DNA of 64,000 nucleotides from Fibrobacter succinogenes (GTDB lineage: Bacteria; Fibrobacterota; Fibrobacteria; Fibrobacterales; Fibrobacteraceae). The position numbers and the translations under genes were made by a program. Under the pieces are notes generated by a model, which was not told where the DNA came from, searched no databases, and was given only the letters and a program-made list of their open reading frames with translations. Positions 33,502-42,817 of the stretch are shown here, in pieces. How positions within the stretch are numbered: the stretch's first letter is position 1; each line of letters begins with the position of its first letter. Location of the stretch: assembly GCA_902762305.1 (NCBI GenBank), contig CACWNW010000002.1, positions 1 through 64,000 of the forward strand, given 5' to 3'.

Positions 33502-34425
33502 CTATAACACCTGGTCGAACGTCCACTTCACGTGGTCGGCCATGAAGTCGTGCGCATCGAATACGAGACCGAACTGGTCCTTGATTTTCTGCACGTCGAA
33601 GAGCATCGGGTCGTCGCCCCAGCCGAGGTCGGTTTCCACAATTTTCGATTTGGACTCCGGGCGGAGCGCAAGCATCATCTGGGCGATTTCCTTCCAGCTA
33701 ATCCACACGGAGCCGAGCCCGAGGAAGATTTCCTCGTTCTTGTCGGATTCCAGGACCTTCATGTAGAGTTCGGCCTGCTGGCTCGCATGGATAAACTGCG
33801 TGCCGTCGTTCTTGACAATCTGGATATCACGGTTTTCCTTCACGGCCTGCGCCATCTCGAAGAACCTGCGGTCGGGCTGCGAACAGCCGTCAGGGAACGC
33901 GGGATTGCCGAAGGTATAGCCCGGGCGGATGATGTTGCGTTGCATCGTCACTTCGGGGAAATTCTTGCCGTAACCGTGGCGGAACCCGAGGACAAACGCC
34001 TCTCCGGCAGCCTTCGTGGCACCGTAAAGGTCCATCGGGAGGTTGCTCGTGACTTCGCGCATGGACGGGCGCATGCGGCCCATCGCCGCAGTGCTGCTTG
34101 TCATGATAAACTTCTTGCAACCGGCACGTGCCGCCATTTCCAGCAGCATGACTGTCGCACGGGTGTCGTTCATGAGCATGGTGCTCGGAGTCTCGCCCCA
34201 GCCAAGTGCGATGTGGATACAGGCGTCACAGCCCTTGAGCCCTTCGCCCATCTTCTCGAAATCCGTGAGTGATGCCTGGACAAAGTTGACATTGGGGTTG
34301 ACACAAAGGGACGGGACCTTATTCGGATGCCTTGTCGCGACAACCACCTCATGCCCCTTCTCGAGGAGGGCCTTGACCACATAATGCCCGATGAATCCTG
34401 TACCGCCTGTAATGAAAACTCGCAT
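33502..34425 (-). CDS. NAD-dependent epimerase/dehydratase
   Basis: 307-residue extended SDR protein. It has GGTGFIGHYV at 7-16, the catalytic triad region with TSSTAAMG and YGATK, and RPGYTFGNP in the C-terminal substrate domain. It probably acts on a nucleotide sugar or a related small alcohol. The substrate is unknown. It is divergent from metK and shares the AT-rich region between them. Confidence 0.82.
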   Translation of the reverse strand: MRVFITGGTGFIGHYVVKALLEKGHEVVVATRHPNKVPSLCVNPNVNFVQASLTDFEKMGEGLKGCDACIHIALGWGETPSTMLMNDTRATVMLLEMAARAGCKKFIMTSSTAAMGRMRPSMREVTSNLPMDLYGATKAAGEAFVLGFRHGYGKNFPEVTMQRNIIRPGYTFGNPAFPDGCSQPDRRFFEMAQAVKENRDIQIVKNDGTQFIHASQQAELYMKVLESDKNEEIFLGLGSVWISWKEIAQMMLALRPESKSKIVETDLGWGDDPMLFDVQKIKDQFGLVFDAHDFMADHVKWTFDQVL

Positions 34426-34662
34426 AAAAATCTCACCTTTGAGCTAGGGAAATAATCTCCTTTATTCTTGTCCTATAAATATAAATTCCTTTATGCAAAT
34501 AGTAACGAACTTTTTGTGCAAAAATCATACAAATTGCATAGACAGGATTTATGCGTTTTTGTAGATTTATGCATAGAGAACATAAACCCGTTTTTTCAGT
34601 ACTTGGGGATGGTCAAAAATGCGACATTCTTTTCGGTATTGAAAACACTAAGGAGCCTAACA
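34426..34662 (+). promoter_or_regulatory. AT-rich divergent region and metK leader
   Basis: 237 bp between the epimerase and metK starts. It contains TATAAATATAAAT near 34474 and several TTTATGC-like words (34490, 34513 as TTTGTGCA, 34548, 34566). No SAM riboswitch of a type I can recognise and no MetJ box were seen. Confidence 0.4.
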
Positions 34663-35853
34663 ATGGCACATTATCTTTTTACCTCTGAATCCGTGTCGAA
34701 AGGGCACCCGGACAAGGTTGCCGACCAGATTTCCGATTCCATCCTCGACGCCTGCCTCGCGCAGGACCCGAAGAGCCGCGTCGCCTGCGAAACGCTCGTG
34801 AATACCGGCCTCGTAGTCATTTCCGGCGAAATCACCACCAAGGCCGTTGTCGATTTCCAGGAAGTCGCCCGCAACACCATCAAGAATATTGGTTACGTGA
34901 ACCCTGACCTCCAGTTCGACTACAAGGGATGCGCTGTGCTCGTCGCCATGGACAAGCAGTCCCCGGACATTGCCCAGGGCGTTGACGCCAAGGCCGCCGA
35001 AGGCAAGGAAGACGACAAGCAGGGTGCCGGTGACCAGGGCATGATGTTCGGCTACGCCGTGAACGAGACGCCGGAACTGATGCCGCTGCCGATCAGCCTC
35101 GCCCACAAGCTCATGGAAAAGATCCAGGAACTCCGCGAAACGGGCAAGATCAAGTGGCTGCGCCCGGATGCCAAGTCCCAGGTGACCGTGGAATACGACG
35201 AGAACGACAAGCCCGTGCGCGTCGACACCGTCGTCATCTCCACCCAGCACGACGACAAGGTGAACGGCAAGGAACTCAAGCACTCCGTGATTGAAAAGGA
35301 AATCATCGAGAAGCTCATCAAGAAGGTCATCCCGGCCAAGCTTTTGGACAAGAAGACCCGTTACCTCGTGAACCCGACCGGCAAGTTCGTTGTCGGCGGC
35401 CCACACGGCGACTGTGGCCTTACCGGCCGTAAAATCATCGTCGACACCTACGGCGGCATGGGTCGTCATGGCGGTGGCGCGTTCAGCGGCAAGGACCCCT
35501 CCAAGGTCGACCGCAGCGCAGCTTACGCCGCCCGCTACGTGGCCAAGAACATCGTGGCTGCCGGCCTCGCCTACCGCTGCGAAGTCCAGCTCGCCTACGC
35601 CATCGGTTACTCCAAGCCCGTGTCCGTGCTCGTGAATACCTTCGGTACCGGCAAGATCGACGACCGCAAGATTGAAGAAATCGTCGCGAAAAACTTCGAC
35701 CTCTCTCCGGCCGGCATCGAGAAGATGCTCGACTTGAGAAAGCCCGGCTACGTGCAGACTGCCGCCCTCGGCCACTTCGGCCGCACGGGAGCCCGCTTCA
35801 CGTGGGAAAAGACCGACAAGGCCGAGGCTCTTAAAAAAGCCGCTCGGCTCTAA
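34663..35853 (+). CDS. metK: S-adenosylmethionine synthetase
   Basis: Makes AdoMet from methionine and ATP. The 396-residue enzyme starts [18 protein letters not shown] and contains [12 protein letters not shown] (ATP binding), [11 protein letters not shown], the P-loop-like [13 protein letters not shown] and [18 protein letters not shown]. All regions match E. coli MetK closely. The ATG at 34663 follows AGGAG by seven bases, and a longer upstream frame is not needed. It provides AdoMet for trmB and trmJ, also in this window. Confidence 0.97.
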   Translation: MAHYLFTSESVSKGHPDKVADQISDSILDACLAQDPKSRVACETLVNTGLVVISGEITTKAVVDFQEVARNTIKNIGYVNPDLQFDYKGCAVLVAMDKQSPDIAQGVDAKAAEGKEDDKQGAGDQGMMFGYAVNETPELMPLPISLAHKLMEKIQELRETGKIKWLRPDAKSQVTVEYDENDKPVRVDTVVISTQHDDKVNGKELKHSVIEKEIIEKLIKKVIPAKLLDKKTRYLVNPTGKFVVGGPHGDCGLTGRKIIVDTYGGMGRHGGGAFSGKDPSKVDRSAAYAARYVAKNIVAAGLAYRCEVQLAYAIGYSKPVSVLVNTFGTGKIDDRKIEEIVAKNFDLSPAGIEKMLDLRKPGYVQTAALGHFGRTGARFTWEKTDKAEALKKAARL

Positions 35854-35901
35854 TGCTGGCAAAGAACCTCCGGCAAAGCCTCGCATTTTCGGGCAAATTT
35901 T

Positions 35902-35933
35902 AGCTGTTTTGGCTGACCAAAACAGCTTTTTTT
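35902..35933 (+). terminator. metK terminator that contains one arm of the paired repeat
   Basis: An 11-bp perfect stem AGCTGTTTTGG/CCAAAACAGCT with loop CTGA, then TTTTTT. The inner part is arm 1 of the repeat unit at 35908-35951. Confidence 0.85.
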
Positions 35934-35951
35934 GTGTTTTAGTCAGCCAAA
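35908..35951. repeat. Paired-arm repeat, unit 1
   Basis: Arm TTTGGCTGACCAAA, 16-bp spacer, arm TTTAGTCAGCCAAA. Arm 1 lies inside the metK terminator. Confidence 0.85.
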
Positions 35952-36023
35952 AAACGAACGGCCCGCCTTGCGGCCCCCAAAAAGCGGTTTCCCGCGGCTA
36001 TTCCGCATTTAATTTGTATGCAA

Positions 36024-36067
36024 AATGACTGACTAGAATGCAATTTTTCACAATTTAGTCAGCCATT
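36024..36067. repeat. Paired-arm repeat, unit 2
   Basis: Arm AATGACTGACTAGA, 16-bp spacer, arm TTTAGTCAGCCATT. The arms match each other at 12 of 14 positions. Confidence 0.75.
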
Positions 36068-36209
36068 TTTCTGAAATCGGCCCGAAAAAAGCCACAATCT
36101 AGCCTCCGGGAGCAGCACTCACGCCATATTGCAACCCGCGCGGGCACCAGCGGCCCCAAGCGCACCCCGCAAACTCAATGCAGCAGCCCACACGATATGC
36201 AGCCTTATG

Positions 36210-37970
36210 CTACTTCACGACGATGAAGGAGCGGCGATCCACTCCAGGAGCCTTCACGCGCATCACGTAGATACCCGCGGGCATGCCCCGCGTAATATAT
36301 GAAATATCGCCCATGCGGGTAGAGGCAACGTTCACGCGGCGCACCAGCACGCCCTTCGTGTCGAAGAGGCTCACGCGGTATTCACCCGCGGGAGCGATTA
36401 ACGAGGCGGCATCGCCCGAATGCACCGCAACCCGCATCTTGGACGTGTCGCCGGAGTTCGTATCGCGAGCAGTCGTATCCTTCATATCGGCCGCCTTCAC
36501 GAGCGTCACATCGAACTGGTCGATGTTCGGACCATCCTTGCCATCGAGCGTTGCGAACTTCACGCTGTTCTCGCCGGCGACCAAGTCCAGGTTCACCGAT
36601 TCCGTCACCCACGTAGTCCAGGAAATTGTGGCCTTGAAGTAGGCTTTCGCCGTATCGAGACCCGCAGTCACAGCAAGGCTGCGCGCCTCGCCCGAACCGT
36701 TTGCGAAATCGATATCGAACTTGTACTCTCCCGCGGTATCGACCTTCACTTTCACGACGACGTCGCCACCCTTGTCAAAGTTCACGTACCCCTCGCCATG
36801 GAAACCCGAGTTACTGCTTTCAGAAGTGCCACCCGTAATAGCCCCCTTTTCGGCCTGGTAGGCCTTCTCGGCCATACGCTCTACGCTGCTGGAACTCGCC
36901 GAACTCACGGAGGAACTGGATGCAGGAGTCGATTCATCGCAGGCAGTGGGACTTTCGAGGTTTGCTCCGGCGCCAGCCTTCACGGCAGCCTCCACCTCGC
37001 TCGCATTGAGCATAAAGCCCGTGTAGTCGTAGGGCGGCGTAAACGAGGTTCCCGTGCCCTTCGTGTTGCCCGAGCAGTTCGTAAAGATGTTGTCGATGAC
37101 CTCGTTCACGCCGGTGCCGTTCGCGTTGCCGGTGTAAATCGGGTTCGCCTCGTTGATGAACACGTTCCGCTCGGTGCGCACACGGCACATGTGGCCCGCC
37201 GAAACGCCAAGCACATCCGTCCCGTTCGTGATGCTCGCATCGCCGGTCAGGAGGTTGTTCACCACATGCACGTTCCCATAGCGGCAGCGGGGCTTGCGCT
37301 GGTTCGCCGCCTTCCACCAGTTGAACATGTAGGTCACGTTCAGCTTGCCCTCGCTCACGGGCTCGTTGTCGGAACTGCCGATGAGGTTCGAAAGGTTGTG
37401 CGTACTCTTTTTCTTGTAGCCGAAGATGCACCACGTAAACGTCACGTTGTCCGCACCCTTCACCACGTCGGCATTGCCGTCTTGGCCATCCCAGAATTCG
37501 CAATGGTCAATCCAGATGTTCTTCGCCTCGCCCTCGATGGTGAGGTTGTCCCACGCCTGGTCGGCATTGCTGCCCGGGCCCTGGATGACGATATTGCGGA
37601 CGATGATGTTCGAAGCCTTATTCGTGATGTGGATAGGCGCCTTCAAAAGCGTTCCCGGCTTGAGGCCGATAATCGTCTTGTTCGAGGCGGTGATGTTCAG
37701 GCGGCTACCGGAAGTACCGCTCCAACCATCCCCGAGGGTGCCGTCGATGTAGATGACCCACGGGGACGAATCCTTCGCGTATTTTTGCAGGTCATTAAAG
37801 GTCTTTACCGTAACGGGGGTCGCATTTCCGCCGCCAGTTACCTCGAAAGCCGTGGAACTACGGCCCGAACGGGTAGCCCAGCCGATGGGCTTGCACTGGT
37901 CCACCGCCGCAGACGCGCATACCGCGAATCCGCACAAGACGGCCAAAAATCTGGAAGGTACATCAAACAT
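36210..37970 (-). CDS. Secreted pectate lyase (PL1) with CBM35 and sorting-type C-terminus
   Basis: 586 residues. A signal peptide (ending CASAAV) is followed by a PL1 parallel beta-helix of about 340 residues with WVIYIDGTL, NIWIDHCEFWDG (calcium-site Asp) and FNWWKAANQRKPRCRYG (catalytic-type Arg). A Ser-rich linker follows, then a CBM35-like domain (AEKAYQAEKGAITGG ... NIDQFDVTLV). The final 70 residues end in a basic strand (RRSFIVVK), laid out like type IX sorting domains. It degrades pectin outside the cell. The ATG at 37970 follows AAGGAG. Confidence 0.88.
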   Translation of the reverse strand: MFDVPSRFLAVLCGFAVCASAAVDQCKPIGWATRSGRSSTAFEVTGGGNATPVTVKTFNDLQKYAKDSSPWVIYIDGTLGDGWSGTSGSRLNITASNKTIIGLKPGTLLKAPIHITNKASNIIVRNIVIQGPGSNADQAWDNLTIEGEAKNIWIDHCEFWDGQDGNADVVKGADNVTFTWCIFGYKKKSTHNLSNLIGSSDNEPVSEGKLNVTYMFNWWKAANQRKPRCRYGNVHVVNNLLTGDASITNGTDVLGVSAGHMCRVRTERNVFINEANPIYTGNANGTGVNEVIDNIFTNCSGNTKGTGTSFTPPYDYTGFMLNASEVEAAVKAGAGANLESPTACDESTPASSSSVSSASSSSVERMAEKAYQAEKGAITGGTSESSNSGFHGEGYVNFDKGGDVVVKVKVDTAGEYKFDIDFANGSGEARSLAVTAGLDTAKAYFKATISWTTWVTESVNLDLVAGENSVKFATLDGKDGPNIDQFDVTLVKAADMKDTTARDTNSGDTSKMRVAVHSGDAASLIAPAGEYRVSLFDTKGVLVRRVNVASTRMGDISYITRGMPAGIYVMRVKAPGVDRRSFIVVK

Positions 37971-38093
37971 TCCGCATACTCCTTGCGCCACCAAGCGCTA
38001 CCCCCTAAATCTACCCTTTTTCAGCCCCAAATAGACGCGGGCGACCTAAAAAAGCGTATACATGTTGTCCATGGACAACTGCATGAAATTATG

Positions 38094-38366
38094 CTACAGC
38101 ACGTAGAGTGCAAGGAAAACCGTAAACGCGGCAAACACGAGCACCACAGGCACCAGGAACCAGAAGCAGATGAAGCTTATTTTCAAATCGTAGAAGAACA
38201 TCATCCACCATCCGCGACGAGTCTTGCTGATTTCGGCTCGGCAATCGGGGCAGATGTTGCCCACCTTGTTGCGCACGCGGATAGCCATGTTGCTCTGCAA
38301 GGGGGTCATACCCACCTTGTCGTTGAATTCCTTATTGCATTTAGAACAAGTTGCCTGCATGCTCAA
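38094..38366 (-). CDS. Small zinc-ribbon membrane protein
   Basis: 90 residues. CSKC and CPDC about 30 residues apart form a probable zinc site, followed by a membrane helix pair (about 55-90, FFYDLKISFICFWFLVPVV...). No family recognised. The CPDC-helix layout resembles the zinc-ribbon proteins at 18124. The ATG at 38360 (MQATC) is also possible. It lies just after the DMT transporter gene, in the same direction. Confidence 0.6.
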   Translation of the reverse strand: MSMQATCSKCNKEFNDKVGMTPLQSNMAIRVRNKVGNICPDCRAEISKTRRGWWMMFFYDLKISFICFWFLVPVVLVFAAFTVFLALYVL

Positions 38367-38376
38367 AATGTAGTAA

Positions 38377-39294
38377 TTACTTTCCCTTCTTTACGGCAAT
38401 CAGCACTGTAGATCCGAGAATCAGGACAATACCCGCGATGAGCCTGCCCGTGAGGATTTCGCCAAATACAAGCACGCCTATCGCCACGGCGGTCACGGGT
38501 TCAAGCGCACCGAGAATCGCCGTGGGCGTAGACCCGATAATCTTGACAGCCTTCACCATGAATATGAGCGAAAGCACCGTCGGCACGAGGCCCAACATAA
38601 AGCCCCAACCCCACGAACTCGCCTGCGTAAAGAGCGGCGGGAACCCCGAGCCGAAAATTACCGAATAGAGCAACAGGAAAACGAGGCAAAAGCAGATGGC
38701 ATAGAACGTCATCTTCACCGCCCCCATCTGCAGGTTGATGCGGTTCGCCATGACCATGTAGATGGCATACGAAAGCGAAGAGGCGAATACGAGCGCGAGA
38801 CCCGCCGTGCTGAGCGCCGAGCTGCCGTCGCCGCCGCGATAGAGGAGAGCCACGCCCGACATCGAGACCGCGATAGAAACGACGGTCCAGCGCCTGATTT
38901 TCTCCTTGAAGAAGAGCGCCATCATCACCGAAACTTCGAGCGGGTAAAGGAAGAGGAGCGTCGAGGCTAGCCCCGCATCCATGTACTTGAAGGAAGCGTA
39001 ATACGTGAGCGAGCTGACCGCAAACAGGAACCCGAAAGCAATGAGAGCCGCAAGTTCCTTGAGCGTAACCCTGAAATGCGAGCCCTTCGCGAGAATCACC
39101 GCAAAAAGGAGAAGAGCCGCCGTAAAGAAGCGGTAAAACAGCACATTCTCGGGCGAATAGCCCTGGGCGTACAGGTTCAAAGCCCCCAGCGGGTTTGTGC
39201 CGTAGCAGACGGCAGAAAGGGCCGCAAAGAGGAAACCCTTTAAAACGGAGATCCCCGCCTTCGCGGGGATGACAGTATGAGCTGTGCGAGGCAT
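38377..39294 (-). CDS. EamA/DMT-family transporter
   Basis: About ten hydrophobic helices in two EamA repeats, typical of drug/metabolite exporters such as RhaT- or YdcZ-like carriers. Visible are PLEVSVMMALFFKEKI and GALEPVTAVAIGVLVFGE, the second-half EamA motif. The substrate is unknown. The first dozen residues (about 3-14) come from a palindromic repeat (39247-39274) read in frame, and no other start codon lies before the first helix. The ATG at 39294 is one base past the smc stop. Confidence 0.82.
   Translation of the reverse strand: MPRTAHTVIPAKAGISVLKGFLFAALSAVCYGTNPLGALNLYAQGYSPENVLFYRFFTAALLLFAVILAKGSHFRVTLKELAALIAFGFLFAVSSLTYYASFKYMDAGLASTLLFLYPLEVSVMMALFFKEKIRRWTVVSIAVSMSGVALLYRGGDGSSALSTAGLALVFASSLSYAIYMVMANRINLQMGAVKMTFYAICFCLVFLLLYSVIFGSGFPPLFTQASSWGWGFMLGLVPTVLSLIFMVKAVKIIGSTPTAILGALEPVTAVAIGVLVFGEILTGRLIAGIVLILGSTVLIAVKKGK
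39247..39274. repeat. Palindromic repeat inside the start of the EamA gene
   Basis: GGAG, stem ATCCCCGC/GCGGGGAT, loop CTTC, then GACA. Read on the minus strand it encodes residues of about VIPAKAGIS in the transporter. Confidence 0.75.
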
Positions 39295-39295
39295 A

Positions 39296-42200
39296 CTAAA
39301 TCGCAAATTTCGTTGCGTCGGCAAGCTGCACGCTGGCAATGCGAGAAATACCCTTGATTTCCTGCGTCACACCGTAGAGCATGTCGGCCTCGGCCATGGT
39401 ACGCTTGTTATGCGTCACCACGATGAACAAGGTCTGCTTGCTGAATTCGCGGAGCAGCGCCATGAAGCGGCCCACGTTGGCGTCATCAAGCGGGCCGTCG
39501 ACTTCGTCCAGCACGAGCGCCTTGATTCCGCGCATTTTCTTGCCAGTGGGGCGCACGTTGATTTCGATGTCCGCGTCGAGGATATCCATCGGCTTGCCAT
39601 TCTCGTCGAGCTTTTCCACGAGGCTCATCTTGGTTTCGCCATTCAAGAACAGCTTGCTGAACACAAACTGGAAGTTCTTCTGGATGCGTTCGAACGTTTC
39701 GAGGTAGCGGGTACGGGCGATATCGTCGAGCTTGGTGATGGTGCGGTCAAGCGAGGCGCGCGCCCTGTCGAGGTCGTCGAACTGCTTTTCGACTTCTTCC
39801 AGGCGCTTCTTCTCGTCTTCATAGTCTTCCATCACGTTCACGTTGATGGGCCCGAGTTCCTTCACCTTCGCGCGGATTTCGCGGATTTCGCGGTCGGCTT
39901 CGGGCTGCGTGTATTCCACGCGCTCGATTTCGCCGGGTTCCTCGAGGTTGACTTCCCAATCGGCAAGCATTCGTTCCTTGAGGCGGTCCACATTCGCCTG
40001 CAAGGCTTCGCGACGGCGGACGATTTCGTTCAAGTCTTTCATCTTGTCGATCATGTCGTCGCGGAGGCGGTTCACCTCGCCACGCCATTCTTCAAGGTCG
40101 CCCGACACGAGTTCATACTTTTCGCGGGCCAAGTCACGCCTGTTTTCCAGTTCGCGGAGTGCGGAATCCTTTTCCTGCACCTGGCCGGCAATGGCATCGG
40201 CATCGACACGGAGCTTTTCGATGCTCTCGTTGTTCTTCTCGATTCCATCGCGGTACGACCGGATTGTGTTCCCGAGGAATTCCATCTGGTCGGCAATATT
40301 CTTAAGGCGGTTCGTGTTCTGCGTGAGTTTCGCGCTCTTGTCGAGTGCGCTGCGCTCCAGTTCACGGACGTCTTCGTCTTTTTCGCGGAACATCGTCTCC
40401 TGTTCCTGGAGTTCGTCGTTCACGCGGCTGTATTCGTCTTCGGCCCGGTTTGCATCCGTCTCGGCCTCGGCAAGTTCCGCATCGGCGTTCTTGGTGCTTT
40501 CGGCTTGTTCGATTCGGGAGCGCGCACGGTCACACTGTTCTTCGAGCTGCGCGATACGGCTTTCGCAAGAAGTAACCGTATTCTTCTGGATGGCGATTGC
40601 CGCATCCCCGCCGTGCAGCGAATTTTCCTTTTCGCGGATGTCGTCCACCAGGGATTCGAGCATCTGGCTTTCTTCGGCAACGTTATCCTGAATCCTAGCG
40701 ATGTCAGATTCCGTCTGGGAAATCTTCCCCTGCACATCGGCAAGCGACGCTTCGGCATCGGCAATTTCGTTCTTGCGGCTGAGCGTCCCGGAAGTCGGGC
40801 TACCCGTAGACACGAGCCCCGCGGTACGTACCGTCGCTTCGGGAGCGACAAAACACAGGTCCTCGTTCCCGTAGCGTGCCGAAAGTTCCAGCGCCGCATC
40901 GAGGGATTCCACCAGGATATAGCGGGAAAGGAGCCCGCCGAGCCAGGCCTTCGTCACATCGTCGGCCTGCACGAAATCGAGCATGGGGCCGATAACACCC
41001 GCACCCTCTATGGCGCCCGTAAAGGCGGGACGCGGTTTGGACGTGAGCGCCATCAGCGCCTGGCCCACATTTTCGGACTTGAGGGCCGAAACAATTTCTG
41101 CAAGGTTGTCCGCATTCTCGACAACGGTCGCCTCGAGCACATCGCCCAAGGCATTTTCCACAAGGGCGGCATATTCGGGCGTCGCGGTTATGCGTTCCGA
41201 AAGGATGCCCTGCGTAAGGCCGGCCTTGTTTTCGGCAAGCCAGCGGCTCGCGTCGGAACCTTCGTTCGCGACACTCTGCAAGACTTCAATGCGCGCCTGG
41301 AGGCCTGCTTCTTCGCTCTTGAAGGCGGCCACCTTAGCCTGCAATTCACGCAGTTCCGCCCCGAGGGATTCCACTCGTTCCTCGCGCACGGCCTTCTGCT
41401 CTTCCAAATTCGTGATTTCGTTGCGGGCATCGTCCATGCCCTGCTGGATATCGGCCGCGGCTCGCTCGGCATCGCCCTTCTGCGTACGGAGCGTCCCGAG
41501 TTCGGCCTCCCAGCCATCGAGATTCGTCTGAAGCATGGATACTTCCGCATCCATGCGTTCGAAACGGCCCTTGAGGCCATTCAGCTTGTTGATAGCGGCA
41601 ACGCGCTCGTTGGAAAGGTCCCTAGACCTCTGGCGCAAGTCGTCAAGCTTGTCCCGCATCACCTGTAGGGTCTCGCGTTCACGCTCCAAAAGGGCGTTCA
41701 TCTCGTCAACTTCGCTGTCGTTCCCGAGAACCGCATTTTCCTCTTCGAGGCGACCCTGTTCCTGGGTAAGTTCGCCGACCTTCTGCTCGCTGCGGGTAAT
41801 CTCTTCTTCGGCCTTCGCGTTGGACGATTCCATCGAAGAAATCGAATCGCGCAAGCGCACGATGTCGTTGTTCAGGTTGTTGAGCTCGATGGTCGCAGCC
41901 TGCACCTCGCGTTCCAATTCGCGGTAGGCGTTCTCGTCTTCGCTGATATCGAGCTTCTTTTCCTCGATTTTCGTCTGGAGTTCGGTCGCCCTAGTCTTTG
42001 CAGATTCAACCTCGTGCTCCATCCGGCGCGACGAGGTATCAAGCGTGTTCAGGCCTTCGATAAAGTCCTCGAACTTGTCCAAGCTGACAGAAAGGTCCAG
42101 TTCACGCAGGCGCTTGGAGAGCCTCTTGTACTCTTCGACCTTCTCGGCCTGGGTCTCGTACTGGCGCACGGAGCGGCGGGTCGCCCTCAGGTTGTCTTCC

Positions 42201-42775
42201 ACGCGTTCCATATCCGTCTGGACGCGTTCCAACTGGCGCACGGCCTCCTTCCTCTGCTGGCGGTACTTGCTCACGCCGGCAGCCTCTTCAAAAAGCACAC
42301 GGCGGTCATCGGCCTTGTCGCTGAGCACCGATTTGATCATGTCGGCATTCATCTGCGAATACGTGCTGGAGCCGAGGCCCGAGTCAAACAGGAGCGCATG
42401 CACGTCACGCAGGCGGCATTCCTGGTTGTTAATGAGGTATTCGCCCGAACCGTCACGATGCACGCGGCGGGTCACGATGACCTCGGAATATTCAGAAGAA
42501 AGCGTTCCATCGCTGTTGTCGATGACGATGGAAACTTCGGCAAGGCTCATCGCGGCACGTTCTTCGGTACCGCTGAAAATCACGTCCTGCATCTTGCTCA
42601 TACGCAGGAGCGCAGCCTTCTGTTCGCCCAAGACCCAACGGATGGCGTCGGTAATATTCGACTTTCCGCACCCGTTCGGGCCCACCACGGCGGTAAGTCC
42701 CTTCGTGGGGAAATTGATTTCCGTCCTCTGGGCGAAGGACTTGAATCCAAAAATCTTTAACTTAGTTATCTGCAC
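39296..42775 (-). CDS. smc: Chromosome segregation protein SMC, apparently lacking the ABC signature
   Basis: Condensin ATPase for chromosome organisation. Walker A GPNGCGKSN is at 32-40, followed by a hinge flanked by long coiled coils (about 165-490 and 640-1010). In the C-terminal head, after RPTGKKMRGIK the text jumps straight to VLDEVDGPLDDAN at about residue 1086. The signature LSGGE and about 25 residues of the C-loop segment are missing in frame at about 39521. Length is 1159 against about 1185 in relatives. Walker B and VVTHNK are present. Without LSGGE the ATPase could not close; the sequence may carry a deletion. Confidence 0.92.
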   Translation of the reverse strand: MQITKLKIFGFKSFAQRTEINFPTKGLTAVVGPNGCGKSNITDAIRWVLGEQKAALLRMSKMQDVIFSGTEERAAMSLAEVSIVIDNSDGTLSSEYSEVIVTRRVHRDGSGEYLINNQECRLRDVHALLFDSGLGSSTYSQMNADMIKSVLSDKADDRRVLFEEAAGVSKYRQQRKEAVRQLERVQTDMERVEDNLRATRRSVRQYETQAEKVEEYKRLSKRLRELDLSVSLDKFEDFIEGLNTLDTSSRRMEHEVESAKTRATELQTKIEEKKLDISEDENAYRELEREVQAATIELNNLNNDIVRLRDSISSMESSNAKAEEEITRSEQKVGELTQEQGRLEEENAVLGNDSEVDEMNALLERERETLQVMRDKLDDLRQRSRDLSNERVAAINKLNGLKGRFERMDAEVSMLQTNLDGWEAELGTLRTQKGDAERAAADIQQGMDDARNEITNLEEQKAVREERVESLGAELRELQAKVAAFKSEEAGLQARIEVLQSVANEGSDASRWLAENKAGLTQGILSERITATPEYAALVENALGDVLEATVVENADNLAEIVSALKSENVGQALMALTSKPRPAFTGAIEGAGVIGPMLDFVQADDVTKAWLGGLLSRYILVESLDAALELSARYGNEDLCFVAPEATVRTAGLVSTGSPTSGTLSRKNEIADAEASLADVQGKISQTESDIARIQDNVAEESQMLESLVDDIREKENSLHGGDAAIAIQKNTVTSCESRIAQLEEQCDRARSRIEQAESTKNADAELAEAETDANRAEDEYSRVNDELQEQETMFREKDEDVRELERSALDKSAKLTQNTNRLKNIADQMEFLGNTIRSYRDGIEKNNESIEKLRVDADAIAGQVQEKDSALRELENRRDLAREKYELVSGDLEEWRGEVNRLRDDMIDKMKDLNEIVRRREALQANVDRLKERMLADWEVNLEEPGEIERVEYTQPEADREIREIRAKVKELGPINVNVMEDYEDEKKRLEEVEKQFDDLDRARASLDRTITKLDDIARTRYLETFERIQKNFQFVFSKLFLNGETKMSLVEKLDENGKPMDILDADIEINVRPTGKKMRGIKALVLDEVDGPLDDANVGRFMALLREFSKQTLFIVVTHNKRTMAEADMLYGVTQEIKGISRIASVQLADATKFAI

Positions 42776-42817
42776 TATTGCTTAATGTAGTAAAAAAGTA
42801 ACGTCTTCAGCCTGCTT

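Larger units (their letters stand above)
35854..36209. other. Gene-free stretch between metK and the pectate lyase gene
   Basis: 356 bp. It holds the metK terminator, two paired-arm repeat units (35908-35951 and 36024-36067) and GC-rich sequence without a convincing gene from 36068 on. Confidence 0.7.

Noticed and set aside
34426-34662. SAM riboswitch before metK
   Set aside because: No SAM-I, SAM-II or SMK core sequence or matching helix set could be found by eye.
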